Source: Pseudomonas sp. HN11
GTDB taxonomy: Bacteria > Pseudomonadota > Gammaproteobacteria > Pseudomonadales > Pseudomonadaceae
Length of the DNA: 64,000 nt
NCBI RefSeq assembly: GCF_021390155.1
Contig: NZ_CP089985.1
Location: 310,001 to 374,000 of the forward strand
Direction: 5' to 3'
This document shows, one piece after another, positions 34,942 to 44,812 of the stretch (position 1 is its first letter; each line of letters begins with the position of its first letter). The notes beneath the pieces are model-generated. The model ran no database searches, was not told the origin of the DNA, and was given only the letters and a program-made list of their open reading frames with translations. Made by a program: the position numbers and the translations under genes.

Positions 34942-36468
34942 TTAAACCAGAATCGAAGTCCCCGTCATCTCCATCGGCTTCTCCAGCCCCATCAGTTTCA
35001 ACATGGTCGGTGCCACATCCGCCAGCACGCCGCCTTCCCGCACCTTGAAATCACGCTTGCCGACGTAGATGAACGGTACCGGCTCGGTGGTGTGGGCGGT
35101 GTGGGCCTGGCCGGTGGATTCGTCCGACATCTGCTCGCAGTTGCCATGGTCGGCGGTGATCAGCGCTTCGCCGCCGACTTTTTCCAGGGCGTCGACGATG
35201 CGGCCGACGCAGAGGTCCAGGCATTCAACGGCCTTGGTGGCGGCTTCCAGGTTGCCGCTGTGGCCGACCATGTCGCCGTTGGCGTAGTTGACCACGATCA
35301 CGTCGTAACGCTGGTGTTCGATGGCGTCGACGATCTTGTCGGTGACTTCGGGTGCGCTCATTTCTGGCTGCAGGTCGTAGGTGGCGACCTTCGGCGATGG
35401 GATCAGGATGCGTTCTTCGCCTGGGAACGGCTCTTCACGGCCGCCGGAGAAGAAGAAGGTCACGTGGGCGTATTTTTCGGTTTCGGCAATGCGCAACTGG
35501 GTCTTGCCGTTTTTCGCCAAGTAGTCGCCCAGCACGTTTTCCAGGCTGCCCGGCGCGAACGCTGAAGGGGCCGGAATGTTGGCGGCGTATTGGGTGAGCA
35601 TCACGAACTCGGCTTTTGGCTGGCGCGCGCGTTCAAAGTCTTTGAAATCGGCGTCGACGAATACATGGCTCAACTCACGGGCACGGTCGGCGCGGAAGTT
35701 CATGAACACCAGCGCGTCACCGTCTTCGACTTTGACCGGCTCGCCGATGGTGGTGGCTTTGACGAATTCATCGCTCTCGCCACGTGCATAGGCGGCTTCC
35801 AGGCCTTCCTGGGCGGTGGCGGCGTGGAATTCGCCCTGGCCTTCTGCGATCAGGTTGTAGGCCTGGGAGACGCGGTCCCAGCGGTTATCGCGGTCCATGG
35901 CGAAGTAGCGGCCCACCAGGCTGGCGATACGGCCTTTGCCGAGGGCAGCGAACGTGGCGTCGAGCAGTTCGATGGACGATTGCGCGCTTTTCGGCGGGGT
36001 GTCGCGGCCGTCAAGGAAGGCGTGCAGGTAGATCTTGTCGGCGCCGCGCTTGAAGGCCAGTTCGGCCATGGCGACCAGGTGATCCTGGTGGCTGTGGACG
36101 CCGCCATCGGACAGCAGGCCCATGAAGTGCACGGCTTTGCCGGCAGCCACTGCTTTATCTACCGCGGCGCAGATGGTCGGGTTCTCGAAGAACTCGCCGT
36201 CGCGGATCGCTTTGGTCACACGGGTGAAGTCTTGGTATACCACTCGTCCGGCGCCGAGGTTCATGTGGCCGACTTCCGAGTTGCCCATCTGGCCGTCTGG
36301 CAGGCCCACATCCATGCCCGAGCCGGAGATGAGGCCGTTGGGTACGGTGGCGGTCAGGCGGTCGAGTACCGGCTTCTTGGCCGCGTACACCGCGTTGTCA
36401 TGGTGGCTTTCACTGTGTCCGAAGCCATCGAGAATTATCAGGACCAAAGGTTTAGGCGTAGTAGTCAT
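34942..36468 (-). CDS. gpmI: 2,3-bisphosphoglycerate-independent phosphoglycerate mutase
   Basis: A 508-residue Mn-dependent glycolytic/gluconeogenic mutase. The start [20 protein letters not shown] at 36468 follows GAGAGGATCT. Metal ligand Asp lies in LDGFG, the phosphorylated Ser in [17 protein letters not shown], and the second metal site in [23 protein letters not shown] is also diagnostic. The longer in-frame upstream reading lacks a Shine-Dalgarno and was rejected. Divergent from the rhodanese-grxC-secB operon. Confidence 0.98.
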   Translation of the reverse strand: MTTTPKPLVLIILDGFGHSESHHDNAVYAAKKPVLDRLTATVPNGLISGSGMDVGLPDGQMGNSEVGHMNLGAGRVVYQDFTRVTKAIRDGEFFENPTICAAVDKAVAAGKAVHFMGLLSDGGVHSHQDHLVAMAELAFKRGADKIYLHAFLDGRDTPPKSAQSSIELLDATFAALGKGRIASLVGRYFAMDRDNRWDRVSQAYNLIAEGQGEFHAATAQEGLEAAYARGESDEFVKATTIGEPVKVEDGDALVFMNFRADRARELSHVFVDADFKDFERARQPKAEFVMLTQYAANIPAPSAFAPGSLENVLGDYLAKNGKTQLRIAETEKYAHVTFFFSGGREEPFPGEERILIPSPKVATYDLQPEMSAPEVTDKIVDAIEHQRYDVIVVNYANGDMVGHSGNLEAATKAVECLDLCVGRIVDALEKVGGEALITADHGNCEQMSDESTGQAHTAHTTEPVPFIYVGKRDFKVREGGVLADVAPTMLKLMGLEKPMEMTGTSILV

Positions 36469-36559
36469 AGATCCTCTCGCGGCGGTAATAAAGGAAGACA
36501 ATTGAAAAGGGAGTGGCAGTTTAAAGCGAAGTTCCGACCACGTCACCGCTTTACGGGGG

Positions 36560-36587
36560 TTGGCCCCCCCTGACGGCTGTGTATACT
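36560..36587 (+). promoter_or_regulatory. Candidate promoter of rhodanese-grxC-secB
   Basis: TTGGCC at 36560 and TATACT at 36582 are separated by 16 bases and end 33 bases before the first ATG. Confidence 0.45.
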
Positions 36588-36619
36588 TACCGCCATTTTA
36601 ACGCCCTGGAACCTCCTTG

Positions 36620-37033
36620 ATGGTTGATCACCTGATTGCATTTGCCACTGCCCACTACCTGCTCGTGGGTGCCTTCGTCATCCTGCTGGCGCTGTTGATC
36701 GCTCACGAATTGAGCCGCGGTGGCCGCAGCCTGAGCACGGCGGAGCTGACCGCGCTGGTCAACAAGGACGAGGCCGTTGTCGTGGACATCCGCCCAGCCA
36801 AGGACTTCGCCGCCGGCCACATCGTCGGTGCCTTGAACATTCCGCAGGACAAGCTGATCGCGCGCCTGGCCGAGCTGGAAAAGCACAAGGCCAAGACCAT
36901 CATCCTGGTCGACGCCCAAGGCCAGCACGCCGGCACCCACGCCCGCGAAATGCTCAAGACCGGTTTCACCGCTGCCAAGCTGTCTGGCGGTATCAGCAGC
37001 TGGCGCGCCGATAACCTGCCGCTGGTGAAGTGA
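36620..37033 (+). CDS. Membrane-anchored rhodanese-like protein lacking the catalytic Cys (YibN-like)
   Basis: A 137-residue protein with an N-terminal membrane helix (HYLLVGAFVILLALLIAH) and a single rhodanese domain (VVDIRPAKDFAAGHIVGALNIPQ). In active enzymes the loop is C-x-x-G-x-x-(S/A); here it reads V-D-A-Q-G-Q-H-A-G, with Asp where the persulfide Cys should be. It is therefore unlikely to transfer sulfur. Position before grxC and secB matches YibN in many gamma-proteobacteria. The ATG at 36620 follows ACCTCCTTG, a poor Shine-Dalgarno. Confidence 0.9.
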   Translation: MVDHLIAFATAHYLLVGAFVILLALLIAHELSRGGRSLSTAELTALVNKDEAVVVDIRPAKDFAAGHIVGALNIPQDKLIARLAELEKHKAKTIILVDAQGQHAGTHAREMLKTGFTAAKLSGGISSWRADNLPLVK

Positions 37034-37034
37034 T

Positions 37035-37289
37035 ATGAGCCAGGTTGTCGTGTATTCCAGCGATTGGTGCCCTTACTGCATGCGGGCCAAGGCTTTGCTT
37101 GAGAAAAAGGGCGTTGCCTTCGAAGAAATCAAGGTCGACGGCAAACCCCAGGTGCGCGCCGAAATGGCCCAGAAGGCGGGGCGCACGTCTGTGCCGCAGA
37201 TCTGGATCGGCGCCAAGCATATCGGTGGTTGCGACGACCTGTTCGCCCTTGAGCGCGCCGGTAAACTCGATGCGCTGCTGCTCGTCTGA
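37035..37289 (+). CDS. grxC: Glutaredoxin 3 (GrxC)
   Basis: An 84-residue thioredoxin-fold protein with the dithiol active site C-P-Y-C at about residues 12-15 (SDWCPYCMRAKALLEKKG), the cis-Pro loop TSVPQIWIGAKHIGGCDDL, and the normal length of bacterial Grx3. It reduces disulfides with glutathione. It starts one base after the rhodanese-like gene stop, in the same operon as secB. Confidence 0.97.
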   Translation: MSQVVVYSSDWCPYCMRAKALLEKKGVAFEEIKVDGKPQVRAEMAQKAGRTSVPQIWIGAKHIGGCDDLFALERAGKLDALLLV

Positions 37290-37330
37290 CTCCTAAACCC
37301 TAAAAGACCCCAAGATCACAAGGATCTGCG

Positions 37331-37810
37331 ATGACTGACCAACAGAACACCGAAGCTGCAGAAGCCCAAGCGCCACAGTTCTCGCTGCAGCGCATCTACG
37401 TACGTGACCTGTCGTTCGAAGCGCCGAAAAGCCCGGCCATCTTCCGTCAGGAATGGACCCCAAGCGTTGCGCTGGACCTGAACACTCGCCAGAAGGCACT
37501 GGAAGGCGACTTCCACGAAGTGGTGCTGACCCTGTCCGTGACCGTCAAGAACGGCGAAGAAGTGGCCTTCATCGCTGAAGTGCAACAGGCTGGTATCTTC
37601 CTGATCCAGGGCCTGGACGAAGCGTCCATGAGCCACACCCTGGGCGCGTTCTGCCCGAACATCCTGTTCCCGTATGCCCGTGAGACCCTGGACAGCCTGG
37701 TCACCCGTGGCTCGTTCCCTGCGCTGATGCTGGCTCCGGTGAACTTCGATGCCCTGTACGCTCAAGAGCTGCAGCGCATGCAAGGTGAAGGTACGTCGAC
37801 CGTTCAATAA
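37331..37810 (+). CDS. secB: Protein-export chaperone SecB
   Basis: A 159-residue cytosolic chaperone that holds preproteins unfolded for SecA. The family core is evident: [45 protein letters not shown], and [15 protein letters not shown] [45 protein letters not shown] precedes the ATG. The linkage grxC-secB is conserved. A REPIN follows the stop. Confidence 0.98.
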   Translation: MTDQQNTEAAEAQAPQFSLQRIYVRDLSFEAPKSPAIFRQEWTPSVALDLNTRQKALEGDFHEVVLTLSVTVKNGEEVAFIAEVQQAGIFLIQGLDEASMSHTLGAFCPNILFPYARETLDSLVTRGSFPALMLAPVNFDALYAQELQRMQGEGTSTVQ

Positions 37811-37823
37811 GTCGACGCGGAAA

Positions 37824-37921
37824 AAATGTGGGAGCGGGCTTGCTCGCGAAAGCAGTATGTCAGTCAATGAAGATATCGACTGAAGTACTCCGCTTTCGCG
37901 AGCGAGCCCGCTCCCACATTT
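37824..37921. repeat. REPIN: two inverted REP elements
   Basis: AAATGTGGGAGCGGGCTTGC at the left and its inverted copy at the right flank about 30 unrelated bases, with inner arms GCGAAAGC and GCTTTCGC. This doublet is the mobile REPIN unit of fluorescent pseudomonads. It lies between the convergent secB and trmL genes. Confidence 0.9.
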
Positions 37922-37931
37922 GTTTGCGGTG

Positions 37932-38387
37932 TTATTTAAAGCCGAGTTGGCGCCAGCCTTCGTAGACGGCAACGGCTACGGTGTTGGACAGGTTCAGGCT
38001 GCGGCAGCCTTCGCGCATCGGCAAACGCAGGCGGTGGCCGTCGGGCAGGGCGTCAAGTACCTCGGCCGGCAGTCCCCGGCTTTCCGGGCCGAACAGGAAA
38101 GCGTCGCCTTCGGCAAAGCTGACATCATGGAACGGCTGCGAACCCTTGGTGGTAAACGCGAACAGCCGCGGATGCCCCAGGCTTTCCAGGCAACTGGCCA
38201 GGTCGGCGTGGCGCTTGAGCGTGGCGTACTCGTGGTAGTCCAGCCCGGCGCGGCGCAGGCGCTTGTCGTCCATGTCGAAGCCCAGAGGCTCGATCAAATG
38301 CAGGTGGCAGCCACTGTTGGCGCATAGCCTGATAACGTTGCCGGTATTCGGCGGAATTTCTGGTTGAAAAAGGATGACGTGAAACAT
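37932..38387 (-). CDS. trmL: tRNA (cytidine/uridine-2'-O-)-methyltransferase TrmL
   Basis: A 151-residue SPOUT methyltransferase. The start MFHVILFQPEIPPNTGNVIR (38387) has the conserved N-terminal Asn/Arg motif. The knot region contains FLFGPESRGLP and LRLPMREGCRSLNLSNTVAVAVYE, which forms the trefoil SAM site. TrmL modifies the wobble base of tRNA-Leu isoacceptors. Longer in-frame readings run into the divergent gene and were rejected. Its ATG shares two bases with the divergent ATG at 38386. Confidence 0.95.
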   Translation of the reverse strand: MFHVILFQPEIPPNTGNVIRLCANSGCHLHLIEPLGFDMDDKRLRRAGLDYHEYATLKRHADLASCLESLGHPRLFAFTTKGSQPFHDVSFAEGDAFLFGPESRGLPAEVLDALPDGHRLRLPMREGCRSLNLSNTVAVAVYEGWRQLGFK

Positions 38388-38826
38388 GCACGGCTCCGAA
38401 GGCAAAGATGCGCTGCATTCTACCCTCGAAGAGGACCCAAGACCGAAGCTAATGCCAAGGGTCATGGGCTCATTGGCGATTGTCGGCATGATGGTGGGCC
38501 TGATGATCGGTCGCCTGACCACCCCGGACCCGATCGAACTGCAGCAGGTCGAGACCGCGGCGGACGGCGTGGTGGTGTGGTTCGACAGCGAACCCAAGCT
38601 GCACGGCGAGCATATCGACGGCACTGTGGCGCTGCTGTTCGACGCACAGGGCCAGGCTGCCAGTGGGCAACTCAAGGTCAATGACAAGGACGTGAACTGG
38701 CGCGTGCGCAAGACCGATGGCGGTTTGCTGCTGAACTTGGTGGCGGCTCGGCCGTTGCGCGGGGAATGGAAAGGGGAGAAGGCTGACGGCCGCTGGCGGC
38801 TGGAGATCCATCTCCAAGAGCAATAA
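38386..38826 (+). CDS. Small membrane-anchored hypothetical protein (PA5126-like position)
   Basis: A 146-residue protein with a short charged N-terminus, one membrane helix (about residues 26-42, MGSLAIVGMMVGLMIGRL) and a periplasmic beta-rich domain (VVVWFDSEPKLHGEHIDGTV ... LEIHLQEQ). No catalytic motif is recognised. The start used here overlaps the trmL ATG. An internal Met at 38452 would start directly before the helix and is a possible alternative. Its 3' end abuts the terminator hairpin of the nrsZ-like sRNA on the other strand. Confidence 0.75.
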   Translation: MHGSEGKDALHSTLEEDPRPKLMPRVMGSLAIVGMMVGLMIGRLTTPDPIELQQVETAADGVVVWFDSEPKLHGEHIDGTVALLFDAQGQAASGQLKVNDKDVNWRVRKTDGGLLLNLVAARPLRGEWKGEKADGRWRLEIHLQEQ

Positions 38827-39036
38827 AAGAGGGAGTTCCCGGCCTGCCTGTACCAGGGCTCCCAAAACGGGGTGAAGCTTTGAGGGCTTCGGTATTTAAA
38901 GAGGGAATCCCCGGCCTGCCTGTACCGGGGTTCCCCAAAGCGGTGTGGAGCGCGATGCGGTTCGCATCAAGCACCCCGGGTGTAAAGAGGGGATTCTCGG
39001 CCTGCCTGTACCAAGGTCCCCGAAACTGGGTAGTAC
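38824..39036 (-). ncRNA. nrsZ: NrsZ-like nitrogen-regulated sRNA with three tandem hairpins
   Basis: Three 33-base hairpins (38831-38863, 38903-38935, 38989-39021) share a fixed apex, GGTACAGGCAGGCC on the minus strand. Their stems differ by compensating changes: stem positions 4 and 5 switch between A-T and G-C on both arms. A sigma54-type promoter at 39046-39061 points into them and predicts a start near 39036. The last hairpin is followed on the minus strand by TCTTTTATT, a terminator. P. aeruginosa NrsZ, as I recall it, is a roughly 226-nt NtrC/sigma54-dependent RNA made of similar stem-loops in the same ntrC-PA5126 gap. Exact ends are estimates. Confidence 0.8.
38826..38863 (-). terminator. 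Terminator formed by the last NrsZ-like hairpin
   Basis: On the minus strand the stem GGGAGCCC/GGGAACTCCC with apex GGTACAGGCAGGCC is followed by TCTTTTATT, fitting an intrinsic terminator. Confidence 0.65.
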
Positions 39037-39045
39037 AAGGGTTAT

Positions 39046-39061
39046 TGCAGGGCGCGTGCCA
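39046..39061 (-). promoter_or_regulatory. Sigma54 promoter of the NrsZ-like sRNA
   Basis: On the minus strand TGGCACGCGCCCTGCA matches the -24 block TGGCACR exactly and the -12 block TTGCW with one change. GG and GC are ten bases apart. It faces the three-hairpin RNA, with the predicted start near 39036. Confidence 0.75.
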
Positions 39062-39101
39062 GAGTGCTCGAGTTGTGCAAAAAAATTTCTACAGAAAGCG
39101 C

Positions 39102-39124
39102 AAAGCCCCGGAATACGGGGCTTT
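39102..39124. terminator. Terminator-like hairpin downstream of ntrC
   Basis: AAAGCCCC and GGGGCTTT form an 8-bp stem with a 7-base loop. On the plus strand it is followed by GGTGTTTTT, on the minus strand by GCGCTTTCTG. It lies about 100 bases after ntrC and upstream of the sRNA promoter, so it probably insulates the sRNA from ntrC read-through. Confidence 0.6.
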
Positions 39125-39202
39125 GGTGTTTTTGGCTTTCAGGTTTTTATCAATAAGGCTGAGACTTTAGGTGTTGGATCCATGCCCAATGCCGGTTCAT
39201 GG

Positions 39203-39219
39203 TGCATTGAAGCGGTGCA
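39203..39219. promoter_or_regulatory. NtrC-binding-like dyad upstream of the sRNA
   Basis: TGCATTGAAGCGGTGCA fits the NtrC dyad TGCAC-N7-GTGCA with one mismatch. It lies between the ntrC stop and the sRNA promoter, about 170-185 bases upstream of the predicted start, a normal distance for a sigma54 enhancer site. Confidence 0.6.
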
Positions 39220-39222
39220 GCC

Positions 39223-40655
<1,433 letters not shown>

Positions 40656-40659
<4 letters not shown>

Positions 40660-41741
40660 GTCGAAGGGGCTCCTTGTTCCAGTGGCAGAAAGATCGAGAA
40701 CGTGGTGTGACCCGGATGGCTCTCACACTCGATCAGGCCCTGATGCTGGCTGATGATGTTCTGGGTAATGGCCAGGCCCAGCCCGGTACCGTCCGGACGG
40801 CCGCTGACCATGGGAAAGAAAATGGTTTCCTGGAGTTCTGCAGGAATGCCCGGACCGTTGTCGATGATCTCGACCTTGGTCACCAGGCGATGGCGCACGT
40901 GGCCGATGGTGAACTGGCGCAGGGCACGGGTGCGCAGGCTGATGCGGCCCAGGCGCAGCTCGTTCTGGCTGCTGATGGCCTGCATGGCGTTGCGCACAAT
41001 ATTGAGCACCGCCTGGATCATCTGTTCGCGGTCGATCAATACATCGGGAATGCTTGGGTCGTAGTCACGCACCAAGGTGATGCAGCCCTGGCTTTCAGCC
41101 TCGACCAACTGGCAGACGCGCTCCAGCACTTCGTGCACATTGGTCATCGCCAGCGACGGCAGCTTGTTGGAGCCGAGCATGCGGTCCACCAGGTTACGCA
41201 GGCGGTCGGCTTCTTCGATGATGACGTTGGTGTAGTCCTTGAGGTTCTCGTCCGGCAGCTCGCGGGCCAGCAGTTGTGCCGCGCCACGGATGCCGCCGAG
41301 TGGGTTCTTGATCTCATGGGCCAGGCCGCGCACCAGCATCTTGCTGGTTTCCTGCTTGGACAGCTGCGCTTCCTCCTTGGTGATACGCAGCAGGCGGTCG
41401 CGGGGGTGCACTTCCAGCAGCAGCAGGGTGGCGCCGTTGCTCAGGATTGGGGTCACAGCGTAGTCGACGGTCAGTGTCTGGCCGGTAAGGGCCGTGAGCA
41501 TCGCTTCGCGCTTGGTGAACGGGTGTGCCTGCTCCACCGCCTGGCGCAACGAACTCAGGGCTTCGGCTGACTCGGTGAACAATTCGCTGATGAACTGCCC
41601 ATGGCTGCGCTGGCCGCTGATGGCCAGGAGCATCTCCGCCGCCGGGTTCATGTACTCAAGACGCAGGTCGTCATTGAGCAGGATGGTCGCGGTGGTCAGG
41701 TTGTCGAGTAGCAAACGGTGCAGTGCATCGCTGATGGTCAT
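40656..41741 (-). CDS. ntrB: Nitrogen-sensing histidine kinase NtrB
   Basis: A 361-residue cytoplasmic kinase. The start MTISDALHRLLLDNLTTATI at 41741 follows GAGGTCCTG; a much longer in-frame reading lacks family similarity and was rejected. It has a PAS domain (LEYMNPAAEMLLAISGQ), phosphoacceptor His in GLAHEIKNPLGGIRGAAQLL, an N box NIVRNAMQAIS, and G boxes IIDNGPGIP and DGTGLGLAI. Its activity is set by PII (GlnB/GlnK). Probably autoregulated through the upstream NtrC-like site. Confidence 0.97.
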
Positions 41742-41797
41742 CAGGACCTCTTTTGGAGCAAGGCGCGAGCTTGAGGCACACGCTGATACAAGGAAAA

Positions 41798-41814
41798 TGC
41801 AAAAACCAAACCAA
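41798..41814 (-). promoter_or_regulatory. Weak sigma54-type promoter upstream of ntrB
   Basis: On the minus strand TTGGTTTGGTTTTTGCA has GG and GC ten bases apart and a good -12 block (TTTGCA), but the -24 block lacks the CAC. The predicted start is about 45 bases before the ntrB ATG. Confidence 0.4.
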
Positions 41815-41940
41815 GGCTCCGAAAAGAAGCGTGCAAGCCCTGAAATAAGGATTTTAGGCGCGAAACTGTGGCGTTCTGCCAGCTTGTTGGGGAAGTTTCG
41901 AACCAAAATGGGCTGAACGGATGGGAAGAGTGCAGCCTGT

Positions 41941-41957
41941 TGCACCAATATAGTGCG
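41941..41957. promoter_or_regulatory. NtrC-binding-like dyad upstream of ntrBC
   Basis: TGCACCAATATAGTGCG matches the NtrC dyad TGCAC-N7-GTGCR. It is about 155-170 bases upstream of the predicted sigma54 start of ntrB. The rest of the 287-base gap 41742-42028 holds nothing else I recognise. Confidence 0.6.
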
Positions 41958-42028
41958 GTTTTGTGAAGGTTGTTCAGGAAGTGGTGAGCGGACCGTTTTC
42001 AAGGCGGGGTGAAAACGATCCGGGACGG

Positions 42029-42454
42029 TCAGTGTTGCTCTGACAGCGGCATGCCTGGAGTGCCCGCGTAAAAGACCAGAAGCTCAACCGGGGTGTCTCC
42101 GGTAATGCCGCGATGTTCAGTGCCCACCATCTCGGCCAGGGTTTGTCCCTGCCTTAAGGTCCGTGTGACCCCGCTGCTGCGGGCTTCAACGGTTAGCTCA
42201 CCCGAAACGATGTAGGCGGCGTTAGGCATGGGGTGGGTGTGCCATGGCAGTTGTGTATGGGCGGGGATTTTCAGGCGTATCAGCGTGATTTGCGGCGGGC
42301 CGGACGGGTAGGCTTTGTAGGGCGCGCCGTCCCATGATTCGCTGCGTTCAAGCAAGACCTCTTTCTCGATCTGTGTTGCAACCTTTGCCTGGGTGCCGCA
42401 GCCCAGCAACGACAAACCTATCCCTGCTGCAATCAAGCATTTGAAGATGTCCAT
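42029..42454 (-). CDS. Cupin-domain lipoprotein
   Basis: A 141-residue protein with a lipoprotein signal peptide and lipobox L-L-G-C (Cys19). A single cupin barrel follows, with metal-binding His residues in HTQLPWHTHPMPNAAYIVSGEL and TEHRGITGDTP. Single-domain cupins of this kind bind small ligands or metals; the ligand is unknown. It is separated from ntrB by 287 bases carrying an NtrC-like site and from the chorismate mutase gene by 76 bases, so its transcription unit is unclear. Confidence 0.8.
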   Translation of the reverse strand: MDIFKCLIAAGIGLSLLGCGTQAKVATQIEKEVLLERSESWDGAPYKAYPSGPPQITLIRLKIPAHTQLPWHTHPMPNAAYIVSGELTVEARSSGVTRTLRQGQTLAEMVGTEHRGITGDTPVELLVFYAGTPGMPLSEQH

Positions 42455-42530
42455 GGTCCATCCTGTTCTGTGAGTGAACGCTCAGGCTATGGCTGTGGGC
42501 TCAGGTGAGGATGCAGGACGGTTCCTCAAA

Positions 42531-43067
42531 TCAAGTAGGTCGAACGCATAGTTCGGCGGTGGCACGGATCATCGCCAGTTGGCGCAGCGGATCGTTCAGT
42601 GGCTCATGCACGGCGTCGGTCAGCCACTGTGGGCACTGCGGGTCGGTGCGCTGCGGGGTGAAGTCAGCCAATTGCTGCAGCAGGCGTTTTTGCAATTCGT
42701 CCAACTGCGGACGGATCTGCTTCACCAAGTCCAGGCGCGGATCGTCAGGCGCCTTGCCCTGGAATTGCCAGTCGGACAGGTGGGTGTACTGCACCAGTTT
42801 GTTCGCTTCGATCTGCGCCGAGAAAAACTGCTCGACGGCGGCAGGCGCCAATTTGTAGCTCGGTGCCTGGGCTACGACGCTGGCGATCACTTCCTGTTCG
42901 CGCTTTTTGTCCTCTACAGGCTTTTTACTGTCCCATTTGCTCAGGGCGACCTGGTCAGCGATCTCCAGGCGTTCGGCGATGCTGTTGAGCAGAGGTTCGA
43001 GTGTGGGTGGCGCGGCGGATGCACAAGTGCTGACTAGCAGTAGGGCTAATGCAAGTCGATGTTTCAA
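42531..43067 (-). CDS. Periplasmic chorismate mutase (AroQ-gamma)
   Basis: A 178-residue secreted chorismate mutase. The reading frame starts with TTG at 43067, seven bases after a strong AAGGAG; no ATG is near. The signal peptide is MKHRLALALLLVSTCASA. The all-helical AroQ fold has ERLEIADQVALSKWDSKKPVED (catalytic Arg/Lys region) and REQEVIASV, and Cys residues near the C-terminus (DPQCPQW, ELCVRP) as in *AroQ proteins. It converts chorismate to prephenate outside the cytoplasm; its biological role is not clear. Confidence 0.9.
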   Translation of the reverse strand: MKHRLALALLLVSTCASAAPPTLEPLLNSIAERLEIADQVALSKWDSKKPVEDKKREQEVIASVVAQAPSYKLAPAAVEQFFSAQIEANKLVQYTHLSDWQFQGKAPDDPRLDLVKQIRPQLDELQKRLLQQLADFTPQRTDPQCPQWLTDAVHEPLNDPLRQLAMIRATAELCVRPT

Positions 43068-43080
43068 TGGAGATCTCCTT

Positions 43081-43105
43081 GTAGGAGCGGGCTTGCCCGC
43101 GATGG
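43081..43105. repeat. Single REP element
   Basis: GTAGGAGCGGGCTTGCCCGC is one half of the REP family, with no inverted partner nearby. Confidence 0.7.
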
Positions 43106-43155
43106 CGGTGGGTCAGTCATACACCAGGAGACAGGGAGTGCGCTATCCCAGACAA

Positions 43156-43186
43156 AAGAAGACCTCCCGAAGGAGGTCTTTTTTTC
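43156..43186 (-). terminator. Rho-independent terminator of glnA
   Basis: AAGACCTCC-CGAA-GGAGGTCTT is a perfect 9-bp stem with a tetraloop, 30 bases after the glnA stop. T-rich sequence follows on both strands, so it may be bidirectional. Confidence 0.88.
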
Positions 43187-43215
43187 ATCACGCTACATTG
43201 AGCAGCGCTACCGGA

Positions 43216-44622
43216 TCAGCAGCTGTAGTACAGCTCGTATTCCAGTGGGTGTACGAAGGTGCGGACCTTGATTTCTTCTTCGCTTTTCAGAGCGATGTAG
43301 GCATCGATGAAGTCGTCGCTGAACACGCCGCCTTTGGTCAGGAACGCACGGCCCTTGTCCAGCTCTTCCAGGGCTTCTTTCAGGCTGCCGCACACTTGTG
43401 GGATCTCTTTGGCCTCTTCAGGCGGCAGGTCGTACAAGTTCTTGTCGGCGGCGTCGCCTGGGTGGATCTTGTTCTGGATGCCGTCCAGGCCAGCCATAAG
43501 CAGTGCAGCGAAGCCCAGGTACGGGTTGGCTGCTGGATCCGGGAAGCGCGCTTCGATACGGCGAGCGCGAGGGCTGGACACGTAAGGAATACGGATCGAA
43601 GCGGAACGGTTACGCGCCGAGTAGGCCAGCATCACTGGAGCTTCGAAGCCTGGGACCAGACGCTTGTAGGAGTTGGTCGACGGGTTGGTGAAGCCGTTCA
43701 GGGCCTTACCGTGCTTGATGATACCGCCGATGAAGTACAGGGCGGTGTCGGACAGGCCGGCATACCCTTCGCCAGCGAAGGTGTTCTTGCCATCTTTGGC
43801 GATGGACAGGTGAACGTGCATACCCGAACCGTTATCGCCATACAGAGGCTTAGGCATGAAGGTAGCGGTACGGCCATAGGCAACGGCAGTGTTGTGTACG
43901 CAGTACTTCAGGGTCTGTACTTCGTCAGCCTTGGCAACCAGGGTGTTGAACTTCACACCGATTTCGTTCTGACCGGCAGTGGCCACTTCGTGGTGGTGCA
44001 CTTCGATGACCAGGCCCATGTCTTCCATGGCGTTGCACATGGAGGTACGGATTTCGTGGTCGTGGTCGAACGGCGGAACTGGGAAGTAACCCCCTTTGAT
44101 ACCTGGACGGTGGCCATGGTTGCCGCCTTCCACGTCCTGGTCAGACATCCAGGAGCCTTGTTCGGAGTAGATCTTGAACATGGAACCGGAGATGTCGGAC
44201 TTGAACTTGACCTGGTCGAAGATGAAGAATTCTGGCTCCGGGCCCACGAATACGGTGTCACCGATACCGGTCGACTTCAGGTATTCCTCGGCGCGCTTGG
44301 CGATCGCACGTGGGTCGCGGTCGTAGCCTTGCATGGTCGAGGGCTCGATCACGTCGCAGACCAGGATCAGGGTCGGCTCTTCGGTGAATGGGTCCAGCAC
44401 GGCGGTGCTGTCGTCCGGCATCAGGATCATGTCGGAGGCTTCAATGCCTTTCCAGCCAGCGATGGAGGAACCGTCGAACATTTTGCCTTCTTCGAAGAAA
44501 GCTTCATCCAGCGCGTCGCGAGCCGGCATGGTCACGTGGTGCTGAGTGCCTTTGGTGTCCGTGAAGCGCAGATCAATCCATTTAACGTCATGATCTTTGA
44601 TGAGTTGAACCGACTTCGACAT
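43216..44622 (-). CDS. glnA: Glutamine synthetase type I (GlnA)
   Basis: A 468-residue dodecameric enzyme making glutamine from glutamate, ammonia and ATP. The start [20 protein letters not shown] at 44622 follows AGGACACT. Motifs are [12 protein letters not shown], the ATP-binding [16 protein letters not shown] and NRSASIRIP. The adenylylation site Tyr397 lies in NLYDLPPEE, so the enzyme should be controlled by GlnE. Transcription is probably from a sigma54 promoter with NtrC sites upstream. Confidence 0.99.
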   Translation of the reverse strand: MSKSVQLIKDHDVKWIDLRFTDTKGTQHHVTMPARDALDEAFFEEGKMFDGSSIAGWKGIEASDMILMPDDSTAVLDPFTEEPTLILVCDVIEPSTMQGYDRDPRAIAKRAEEYLKSTGIGDTVFVGPEPEFFIFDQVKFKSDISGSMFKIYSEQGSWMSDQDVEGGNHGHRPGIKGGYFPVPPFDHDHEIRTSMCNAMEDMGLVIEVHHHEVATAGQNEIGVKFNTLVAKADEVQTLKYCVHNTAVAYGRTATFMPKPLYGDNGSGMHVHLSIAKDGKNTFAGEGYAGLSDTALYFIGGIIKHGKALNGFTNPSTNSYKRLVPGFEAPVMLAYSARNRSASIRIPYVSSPRARRIEARFPDPAANPYLGFAALLMAGLDGIQNKIHPGDAADKNLYDLPPEEAKEIPQVCGSLKEALEELDKGRAFLTKGGVFSDDFIDAYIALKSEEEIKVRTFVHPLEYELYYSC

Positions 44623-44724
44623 AGTGTCCTCCGGGTGGCTTCGGGCTGGGGTAGTGGAGTTAGCCCTAAGAATGTGGGTGATGCCGGCGCGGATACTCCG
44701 CCATGGCAACCTGCCTCACAAGAG

Positions 44725-44740
44725 AGCAAATTGCATGCCA
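44725..44740 (-). promoter_or_regulatory. Sigma54 promoter of glnA
   Basis: On the minus strand TGGCATGCAATTTGCT matches TGGCACR-N4-TTGCW with one change; GG and GC are ten bases apart. The predicted start is near 44714, about 90 bases before the ATG. Confidence 0.85.
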
Positions 44741-44812
44741 GTGCGCCAACATGGGTTTTCTGCTCCAAAAACGACCCTATAAAGGTGCATTGCGACAAAT
44801 GCCCAAAAATAG

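Noticed and set aside
38831..39021. Three hairpins considered as REP elements or as a CRISPR-like array
   Set aside because: They lack the GTGGGAGCGGGC core. Spacing is irregular (72 and 86 bases), the stems covary and a promoter points into them, which fits an sRNA better.
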